From positions 1 through 64,000 of the forward strand of contig NW_019774714.1 of assembly GCF_001039355.2 (NCBI RefSeq): a stretch of DNA of 64,000 nucleotides, given 5' to 3'. The stretch comes from Lingula anatina (taxonomy: Eukaryota > Brachiopoda > Lingulata > Lingulida > Lingulidae). Positions 13,701-24,300 of the stretch are shown here, piece after piece; position 1 is the stretch's first letter, and each line of letters opens with the position of its first letter. Both the position numbers and the translations under genes were made by a program. The notes beneath the pieces were generated by a model. The model made no database searches. It was not told the origin of the DNA and saw nothing but the letters and a program-made list of their open reading frames with translations.

Positions 13701-14154
13701 TTCGAATATTTGATATATCAGTCGGTAGACTGGGACAAAATGTAGGGGGTATACAGTATACTACAGTTCCAGAATCAAGAGTCAATTCTAAACATTTTCA
13801 CAGTCTAATTCCACATTTCTCTTGCATTGCTTAACAATACTTATACCAATTGGCATTTTCCTCATTCGGGGAATGGAGAATTAAAAAAAAAGGCAAATAA
13901 CACTAACTGCCCATATTGGGCTATAAAACTAGAAGTTTTTTTTCTGAACGCCCATGTATGGCTTGAATGTAAAATGATTCTTTTTCATCAATCATTCATT
14001 TCTGCTCCTAAGAACTGAGTCAAAGGTTAAGTTTTATGAAATGAATCAGTGTAGTAAAATGACAAATAATATTTTTTTTTATTTGAAAGAAGTGAGAAAG
14101 TTTAATTTGTCTTCAATGCATCTTTTATTCTAGGTATGATGCGCAATATAACTC

Positions 14155-14194
<40 letters not shown>

Positions 14195-15323
14195 GATGAT
14201 GATGATGATGATGATGATGNNNNNNNNNNNNNNNNNNNNNNNNNNNNNNNNNNNNNNNNNNNNNNNNNNNNNNNNNNNNNNNNNNNNNNNNNNNNNNNNN
14301 NNNNNNNNNNNNNNNNNNNNNNNNNNNNNNNNNNNNNNNNNNNNNNNNNNNNNNNNNNNNNNNNNNNNNNNNNNNNNNNNNNNNNNNNNNNNNNNNNNNN
14401 NNNNNNNNNNNNNNNNNNNNNNNNNNNNNNNNNNNNNNNNNNNNNNNNNNNNNNNNNNNNNNNNNNNNNNNNNNNNNNNNNNNNNNNNNNNNNNNNNNNN
14501 NNNNNNNNNNNNNNNNNNNNNNNNNNNNNNNNNNNNNNNNNNNNNNNNNNNNNNNNNNNNNNNNNNNNNNNNNNNNNNNNNNNNNNNNNNNNNNNNNNNN
14601 NGGGATTTAGCGACATTTGTTAACCGATTTTTATGTTTTATGTGTGTGTTAGCCTAGTATGGCACTGTAAGATCGTTTTATGTGGTTTTAAAGACTATGC
14701 ATCCGTTTTTTAAATAATGTAGAGATTTTACGAAAATCGTTTTCTAACCAATCAAGGTGACATTTCTGTCACACCGGCGTGTCAGCTGTGCCAACACGTG
14801 AAAGATTTAATGCATATAGTAACGTACACTTAATTTGATCCTTGCTTAGCCCCTGGTTTGCAGTGCATTTCGAATATTTGATATATCAGTCGGTAGACTG
14901 GGACAAAATGTAGGGGGTATACAGTATACTACAGTTCCAGAATCAAGAGTCAATTCTAAACATTTTCACAGTCTAATTCCACATTTCTCTTGCATTGCTT
15001 AACAATACTTATACCAATTGGCATTTTCCTCATTCGGGGAATGGAGAATTAAAAAAAAAGGCAAATAACACTAACTGCCCATATTGGGCTATAAAACTAG
15101 AAGTTTTTTTTCTGAACGCCCATGTATGGCTTGAATGTAAAATGATTCTTTTTCATCAATCATTCATTTCTGCTCCTAAGAACTGAGTCAAAGGTTAAGT
15201 TTTATGAAATGAATCAGTGTAGTAAAATGACAAATAATATTTTTTTTTATTTGAAAGAAGTGAGAAAGTTTTAATTTGTCTTCAATGCATCTTTTATTCT
15301 AGGTATGATGCGCAATATAACTC

Positions 15324-15366
<43 letters not shown>

Positions 15367-18300
15367 GATGATGATGATGATGATGATGATGATGCCAATA
15401 GGGTAATAGCTCTAATTCGGTGACTTAGGCTGTATTCCCAGTCCTTTTAGATCGATCTATCCCCGCGGGGAGTCTCACTAGATTACTGTCAGATAATCCG
15501 GCTTAAATGTCCGTCCCGCCTACTACAAGCTGTAAGGGGGTAATTAACTTTCTTGTCTGCTCGGCTGACAGCTATTTAGCATGCACCCTTAAATTTCATC
15601 AAGATTTGAAGCACTTTCCCGTCAAAAGACAATTTGCCGCTCCGTGCTTTATGCGATGGATACAAAACGTGTGTCATCTGATTGACTTCAACACTGCCCA
15701 TAAATTACTTATTATATGTGTTTAGGGTCTACTCTATACCGGAGACCGGCCGAGTGATGAAATATGCCAAGCTCTTCAGTAAACAAAAGAAGTCAATATC
15801 TACTCATCTAGCTGCAAAAGGCTATTGATTCCAAGTAAAAAAATCTTGCGGGGCATAAGACAAAATTGTCAAGAATAAGCCAGATACACATCTGTGGAAA
15901 TCAAGGGAAAATCTGTGAACCCGGTAGAAGGAGTCATGGTCACTTTGCCCATGCGTTATGGACGTTACAGGACGGGAGAAAACACGTGTCTTCGACATAT
16001 GTCTCTATACACCCACATTATCTCCTTTTTTACCAACGGCGGCGCTCCTCACAATAGAATCAGTGTACACGCTTGCCTGTATTTTCATACGCTTCGGACC
16101 GTCCATCCTATTGAACAATGTGGTAACTATTAATAAAATCTAGCACGGCGCAGCCTTTTGTCTTTTGAAGGGAAAGTGCTTTAAAGACAGAATAATAAAG
16201 CAGATGCATAATTAAAGGGATAACAACTGTTCATTTTGGTCAAATAATGAATTTCCCCGGGGTAAACAATTTTCCCATACTTACCAATGGTTAATAAATC
16301 CATTTCTACATTCAAATTTAGTCAAATTTTTTCTAGAAAGTTTGTTTTTTATAGCCGTCTACCTGTATGGAGGTCACATGGTCTGAAGACGAGCACAGAT
16401 TTAAGAATAATTGCTTTAACTGCCATTTTTGTGGTAAAATAGAAAATGTATTTCTGTGAGTTGTTTGCAATGTTTTTACTGTGAAATATAGATCTCATAC
16501 GAAGAAAGTGAATTCATTTAAAGAAAGTGAATTCTAATTTTGTATTCAACTGCATTGTGTTTGTAATTTGGGCAGCTTGTATCGTCTATCTTGTTCACCG
16601 TCTTACCTTTCATTCCCTTAGATCCCTTTCCCCCTCCAGGAAGTCCTTTCATTCCTTAAAAGGTTAAATCTTTGATTAAACAAAATATATCAAAACTCTA
16701 TAAACAAGTTCAAATATCATTTTCATCAGTGTTAAAAAAGAGGGATGAGTAAAAACAAATGCAATAATAGGCCAAAACACCTAAACTGTAATTTTCAAGA
16801 AATCTTCCCAATGAATTAATCCATTTTTTGCAGCCATTGGCTTTAGTTACTATCATTATTACTTGAAAGAAATAATATTTTTACCTCCGCCAAGGAGGTT
16901 ATGTTTTCACCCCTGTTTGTTTGTTTGTTTGTCATCAATATAACTCAAAAAGTTATGGATGGATTTCGATGGCATTTTCAGGGTAGGTCAGAAATGGGTT
17001 AACTTAGAAGTGAATAGTTTTTGGTGGTAATCTGGATCAATACTCAATAATCAATAATAAAAAATTTAAAAAAAACTGAGTTATTGACCGATTTTGATAA
17101 AATTTCAGGAACTGAGGGAAGTGGGCCAAGGAACAGGTGATTAGTTTTTGATGGTGATCCGGATCAATAATCAATCAAGAATAAAAAAAAATATCAAAAA
17201 TTTAAGGGTGAAACGACATTGAATGGAGACTTTACTCCCTTGGCGGAGGTCTGTGCTCTCTGAGTGCTTTTCTAGGTAAATTATAAAATATATATTTCGT
17301 ATTGAACATGGGTAAATTTAACCTTTCATTCCCTTCTGTCCGGGTGGACCTCCTGTCCCTGGTGGACCTCTTCTGCCTGGTGGACCTCCTGTTCCTGGTG
17401 GACCTCCTGTACCTGGTGGACCTCCTGTGCCTGGTGGACCTCCTGTTCCTGGTGGACCTCCTTTGCCTGGTGGGCCTCCAGTGCCTGGTGGACCTCCTGT
17501 GCCTGGTGGACCTCCTGTTCCTGGTGGACCTCCTGTGCCTGGTGGGCCTCCTGTTCCTGGTGGACCTCCTGTTCCTGGTGGACCTCCTGTGCCTGGTGGA
17601 CCTCCTGTTCCTGGTGGGCCTCCTGTACCTGGTGGACCTCCTGTTCCTGGTGGGCCTCCAGTACCTGGTGGACCTCCTGTACCTGGTGGACCTCCTGTGC
17701 CTGGTGGACCTCCTGTGCCTGGTGGACCTCCTGTGCCTGGTGGACCTCCTGTTCCTGGTGGGCCTCCAGTACCTGGTGGACCTCCTGTACCTGGTGGACC
17801 TCCTGTGCCTGGTGGACCTCCTGTGCCTGGTGGACCTCCTGTTCCTGGTGGGCCTCCAGTACCTGGTGGACCTCCTGTGCCTGGTGGACCTCCTGTTCCT
17901 GGTGGGCCTCCTGTACCTGGTGGACCTCCTGTACCTGGTGGACCTCCTGTGCCTGGTGGACCTCCTGTGCCTGGTGGACCTCCTGTGCCTAATAATAATA
18001 AATTTATTTTAAGTCTAAAATCCTTTTAAAATGTTCAGTAGACTTTACATAAAATATCATAAATAATACTACATAAAATATCATAAATAAAATCTAGGTA
18101 AAACAGCCATTATTCCATACAATTAAATGCAATTAATACAAGATTGATAAAACCAATTAAGAGTTAATCAAAATATTTCCTAAAAAAGGTATGTTTTGAG
18201 TTCTTTTTTAAAATGTTTGGTAGACTGAATTGCTCGGATTTCCAGCGGTAATAGATTCCATTCCTTTGGACCTGCAGCTTTAAAAGATATGTCACCGTAG

Positions 18301-21300
18301 GTTTTTAATTGCATTTTTACTGGGTTGAGTAGCAATTGGTCTACAGACCGCAGATTTCGCATTGGAACATAGTGACTAACTAATTCATTGATGTAGATTG
18401 GTGCCAATCCATAAAAAGCATCGTGAGTAAAAACTAAAATTTTGAATAAAATTCTGGCTTGTAGAGGTAGCCAGTGTAAACTTTTTAAAACTTGGGAGAC
18501 GTGTTTGCTTGTGGATGTCCGAGTTAATAATCTGGACGAAATATTTTGAATGTGCTGCAGTCTGGCAATTTGTTTCTTTGGACAACCGTATAAAATGGAG
18601 TTGCAGTTATCTAATCGAGATGTAACTAAACAATTTATGACTGTGGCTGCAGCAGTCAGACAACTGATTGCGAATTACCTGGTGGACCTCCTGTTCCTGG
18701 TGGGCCTCCTGTGCCTGGTGGACCTCCTGTACCTGGTGGGCCTCCAGTACCTGGTGGACCTCCTGTGCCTGGTGGACCTCCTGTACCTGGTGGACCTCCT
18801 GTGCCTAATAATAATAAATTTATTTTAAGTCTAAAATCCTTTTAAAATGTTCAGTAGACTTTACATAAAATATCATAAATAATACTACATAAAATATCAT
18901 AAATAAAATCTAGGTAAAACAGCCATTATTCCATACAATTAAATGCAATTAATACAAGATTGATAAAACCAATTAAGAGTTAATCAAAATATTTCCTAAA
19001 AAAGGTATGTTTTGAGTTCTTTTTTAAAATGTTTGGTAGACTGAATTGCTCGGATTTCCAGCGGTAATAGATTCCATTCCTTTGGACCTGCAGCTTTAAA
19101 AGATATGTCACCGTAGGTTTTTAATTGCATTTTTACTGGGTTGAGTAGCAATTGGTCTACAGACCGCAGATTTCGCATTGGAACATAGTGACTAACTAAT
19201 TCATTGATGTAGATTGGTGCCAATCCATAAAAAGCATCGTGAGTAAAAACTAAAATTTTGAATAAAATTCTGGCTTGTAGAGGTAGCCAGTGTAAACTTT
19301 TTAAAACTTGGGAGACGTGTTTGCTTGTGGATGTCCGAGTTAATAATCTGGACGAAATATTTTGAATGTGCTGCAGTCTGGCAATTTGTTTCTTTGGACA
19401 ACCGTATAAAATGGAGTTGCAGTAATCTAATCGAGATGTAACTAAACAATTTATGACTGTGGCTGCAGCAGTCAGACAACTGATTGCGAATTACCTGGTG
19501 GACCTCCTGTTCCTGGTGGGCCTCCTGTGCCTGGTGGTCCTCCTGTACCTGGTGGGCCTCCAGTACCTGGTGGACCTCCTGTGCCTGGTGGACCTCCTGT
19601 ACCTGGTGGGCCTCCTGTGCCTGGTGGACCTCCTGTTCCTGGTGGGCCTCCAGTACCTGGTGGACCTCCTGTGCCTGGTGGACCTCCTGTACCTGGTGGA
19701 CCTCCTGTGCCTAATAATAATAAATTTATTTTAAGTCTAAAATCCTTTTAAAATGTTCAGTAGACTTTACATAAAATATCATAAATAATACTACATAAAA
19801 TATCATAAATAAAATCTAGGTAAAACAGCCATTATTCCATACAATTAAATGCAATTAATACAAGATTGATAAAACCAATTAAGAGTTAATCAAAATATTT
19901 CCTAAAAAAGGTATGTTTTGAGTTCTTTTTTAAAATGTTTGGTAGACTGAATTGCTCGGATTTCCAGCGGTAATAGATTCCATTCCTTTGGACCTGCAGC
20001 TTTAAAAGATATGTCACCGTAGGTTTTTAATTGCATTTTTACTGGGTTGAGTAGCAATTGGTCTACAGACCGCAGATTTCGCATTGGAACATAGTGACTA
20101 ACTAATTCATTGATGTAGATTGGTGCCAATCCATAAAAAGCATCGTGAGTAAAAACTAAAATTTTGAATAAAATTCTGGCTTGTAGAGGTAGCCAGTGTA
20201 AACTTTTTAAAACTTGGGAGACGTGTTTGCTTGTGGATGTCCGAGTTAATAATCTGGACGAAATATTTTGAATGTGCTGCAGTCTGGCAATTTGTTTCTT
20301 TGGACAACCGTATAAAATGGAGTTGCAGTTATCTAATCGAGATGTAACTAAACAATTTATGACTGTGGCTGCAGCAGTCAGACAACTGATTGCGAATTAC
20401 CTGGTGGACCTCCTGTTCCTGGTGGGCCTCCTGTGCCTGGTGGTCCTCCTGTACCTGGTGGGCCTCCAGTACCTGGTGGTCCTCCTGTGCCTGGTGGACC
20501 TCCTGTACCTGGTGGGCCTCCAGTACCTGGTGGACCTCCTGTGCCTGGTGGACCTCCTGTACCTGGTGGACCTCCTGTGCCTAATAATAATAAATTTATT
20601 TTAAGTCTAAAATCCTTTTAAAATGTTCAGTAGACTTTACATAAAATATCATAAATAATACTACATAAAATATCATGAATAAAATCTAGGTAAAACAGCC
20701 ATTATTCCATACAATTAAATGCAATTAATACAAGATTGATAAAACCAATTAAGAGTTAATCAAAATATTTCCTAAAAAAGGTATGTTTTGAGTTCTTTTT
20801 TAAAATGTTTGGTAGACTGAATTGCTCGGATTTCCAGCGGTAATAGATTCCATTCCTTTGGACCTGCAGCTTTAAAAGATATGTCACCGTAGGTTTTTAA
20901 TTGCATTTTTACTGGGTTGAGTAGCAATTGGTCTACAGACCGCAGATTTCGCATTGGAACATAGTGACTAACTAATTCATTGATGTAGATTGGTGCCAAT
21001 CCATAAAAAGCATCGTGAGTAAAAACTAAAATTTTGAATAAAATTCTGGCTTGTAGAGGTAGCCAGTGTAAACTTTTTAAAACTTGGGAGACGTGTTTGC
21101 TTGTGGATGTCCGAGTTAATAATCTGGACGAAATATTTTGAATGTGCTGCAGTCTGGCAATTTGTTTCTTTGGACAACCGTATAAAATGGAGTTGCAGTT
21201 ATCTAATCGAGATGTAACTAAACAATTTATGACTGTGGCTGCAGCAGTCAGACAACTGATTGCGAATTACCTGGTGGACCTCCTGTTCCTGGTGGGCCTC

Positions 21301-24300
21301 CTGTGCCTGGTGGTCCTCCTGTACCTGGTGGGCCTCCAGTACCTGGTGGTCCTCCTGTGCCTGGTGGACCTCCTGTACCTGGTGGGCCTCCAGTACCTGG
21401 TGGACCTCCTGTGCCTGGTGGACCTCCTGTACCTGGTGGACCTCCTGTGCCTAATAATAATAAATTTATTTTAAGTCTAAAATCCTTTTAAAATGTTCAG
21501 TAGACTTTACATAAAATATCATAAATAATACTACATAAAATATCATGAATAAAATCTAGGTAAAACAGCCATTATTCCATACAATTAAATGCAATTAATA
21601 CAAGATTGATAAAACCAATTAAGAGTTAATCAAAATATTTCCTAAAAAAGGTATGTTTTGAGTTCTTTTTTAAAATGTTTGGTAGACTGAATTGCTCGGA
21701 TTTCCAGCGGTAATAGATTCCATTCCTTTGGACCTGCAGCTTTAAAAGATATGTCACCGTAGGTTTTTAATTGCATTTTTACTGGGTTGAGTAGCAATTG
21801 GTCTACAGACCGCAGATTTCGCATTGGAACATAGTGACTAACTAATTCATTGATGTAGATTGGTGCCAATCCATAAAAAGCATCGTGAGTAAAAACTAAA
21901 ATTTTGAATAAAATTCTGGCTTGTAGAGGTAGCCAGTGTAAACTTTTTAAAACTTGGGAGACGTGTTTGCTTGTGGATGTCCGAGTTAATAATCTGGACG
22001 AAATATTTTGAATGTGCTGCAGTCTGGCAATTTGTTTCTTTGGACAACCGTATAAAATGGAGTTGCAGTTATCTAATCGAGATGTAACTAAACAATTTAT
22101 GACTGTGGCTGCAGCAGTCAGACAACTGATTGCGAATTACCTGGTGGACCTCCTGTTCCTGGTGGGCCTCCTGTGCCTGGTGGTCCTCCTGTACCTGGTG
22201 GGCCTCCAGTACCTGGTGGTCCTCCTGTGCCTGGTGGACCTCCTGTACCTGGTGGGCCTCCAGTACCTGGTGGACCTCCTGTGCCTGGTGGACCTCCTGT
22301 ACCTGGTGGACCTCCTGTGCCTAATAATAATAAATTTATTTTAAGTCTAAAATCCTTTTAAAATGTTCAGTAGACTTTACATAAAATATCATAAATAATA
22401 CTACATAAAATATCATGAATAAAATCTAGGTAAAACAGCCATTATTCCATACAATTAAATGCAATTAATACAAGATTGATAAAACCAATTAAGAGTTAAT
22501 CAAAATATTTCCTAAAAAAGGTATGTTTTGAGTTCTTTTTTAAAATGTTTGGTAGACTGAATTGCTCGGATTTCCAGCGGTAATAGATTCCATTCCTTTG
22601 GACCTGCAGCTTTAAAAGATATGTCACCGTAGGTTTTTAATTGCATTTTTACTGGGTTGAGTAGCAATTGGTCTACAGACCGCAGATTTCGCATTGGAAC
22701 ATAGTGACTAACTAATTCATTGATGTAGATTGGTGCCAATCCATAAAAAGCATCGTGAGTAAAAACTAAAATTTTGAATAAAATTCTGGCTTGTAGAGGT
22801 AGCCAGTGTAAACTTTTTAAAACTTGGGAGACGTGTTTGCTTGTGGATGTCCGAGTTAATAATCTGGACGAAATATTTTGAATGTGCTGCAGTCTGGCAA
22901 TTTGTTTCTTTGGACAACCGTATAAAATGGAGTTGCAGTTATCTAATCGAGATGTAACTAAACAATTTATGACTGTGGCTGCAGCAGTCAGACAACTGAT
23001 TGCGAATTACCTGGTGGACCTCCTGTTCCTGGTGGGCCTCCTGTGCCTGGTGGTCCTCCTGTACCTGGTGGGCCTCCAGTACCTGGTGGTCCTCCTGTGC
23101 CTGGTGGACCTCCTGTACCTGGTGGGCCTCCAGTACCTGGTGGACCTCCTGTGCCTGGTGGACCTCCTGTACCTGGTGGACCTCCTGTGCCTAATAATAA
23201 TAAATTTATTTTAAGTCTAAAATCCTTTTAAAATGTTCAGTAGACTTTACATAAAATATCATAAATAATACTACATAAAATATCATGAATAAAATCTAGG
23301 TAAAACAGCCATTATTCCATACAATTAAATGCAATTAATACAAGATTGATAAAACCAATTAAGAGTTAATCAAAATATTTCCTAAAAAAGGTATGTTTTG
23401 AGTTCTTTTTTAAAATGTTTGGTAGACTGAATTGCTCGGATTTCCAGCGGTAATAGATTCCATTCCTTTGGACCTGCAGCTTTAAAAGATATGTCACCGT
23501 AGGTTTTTAATTGCATTTTTACTGGGTTGAGTAGCAATTGGTCTACAGACCGCAGATTTCGCATTGGAACATAGTGACTAACTAATTCATTGATGTAGAT
23601 TGGTGCCAATCCATAAAAAGCATCGTGAGTAAAAACTAAAATTTTGAATAAAATTCTGGCTTGTAGAGGTAGCCAGTGTAAACTTTTTAAAACTTGGGAG
23701 ACGTGTTTGCTTGTGGATGTCCGAGTTAATAATCTGGACGAAATATTTTGAATGTGCTGCAGTCTGGCAATTTGTTTCTTTGGACAACCGTATAAAATGG
23801 AGTTGCAGTTATCTAATCGAGATGTAACTAAACAATTTATGACTGTGGCTGCAGCAGTCAGACAACTGATTGCGAATTACCTGGTGGACCTCCTGTTCCT
23901 GGTGGGCCTCCTGTGCCTGGTGGTCCTCCTGTACCTGGTGGGCCTCCAGTACCTGGTGGTCCTCCTGTGCCTGGTGGACCTCCTGTACCTGGTGGGCCTC
24001 CAGTACCTGGTGGACCTCCTGTGCCTGGTGGACCTCCTGTACCTGGTGGACCTCCTGTGCCTAATAATAATAAATTTATTTTAAGTCTAAAATCCTTTTA
24101 AAATGTTCAGTAGACTTTACATAAAATATCATAAATAATACTACATAAAATATCATGAATAAAATCTAGGTAAAACAGCCATTATTCCATACAATTAAAT
24201 GCAATTAATACAAGATTGATAAAACCAATTAAGAGTTAATCAAAATATTTCCTAAAAAAGGTATGTTTTGAGTTCTTTTTTAAAATGTTTGGTAGACTGA

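Larger units (their letters stand above)
11046..16606 (-). other. Long intron of the collagen-like gene
   Basis: This 5.5-kb intron separates the two Gly-Met-Lys exons. I see no further Gly-X-Y exon in it. It contains a MITE-like element (11913-12322), a locally duplicated block on both sides of an assembly gap, a truncated GATCGATCT-family element and an inverted-repeat element at 15606-16185. Confidence 0.6.

Noticed and set aside
14136-14657. Frames spanning the N gap
   Set aside because: Translation through N and trinucleotide microsatellites is not evidence of coding.
17302-18029. Long plus-strand frames of Leu-Val-Asp-Leu-Leu and Pro-Gly-Gly-Pro-Pro-Val repeats
   Set aside because: They arise because the 18-bp collagen repeat has no stop on either strand. 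The minus-strand reading has splice sites, phase and Gly-X-Y register; the plus strand has none.
18180-18407. The 75-codon minus-strand frame as an independent small gene (repeated eight times)
   Set aside because: It is the C-terminus of a truncated reverse transcriptase with no start or catalytic core. The ATG-like start is an internal TTG within the GLAPIYINEL motif.
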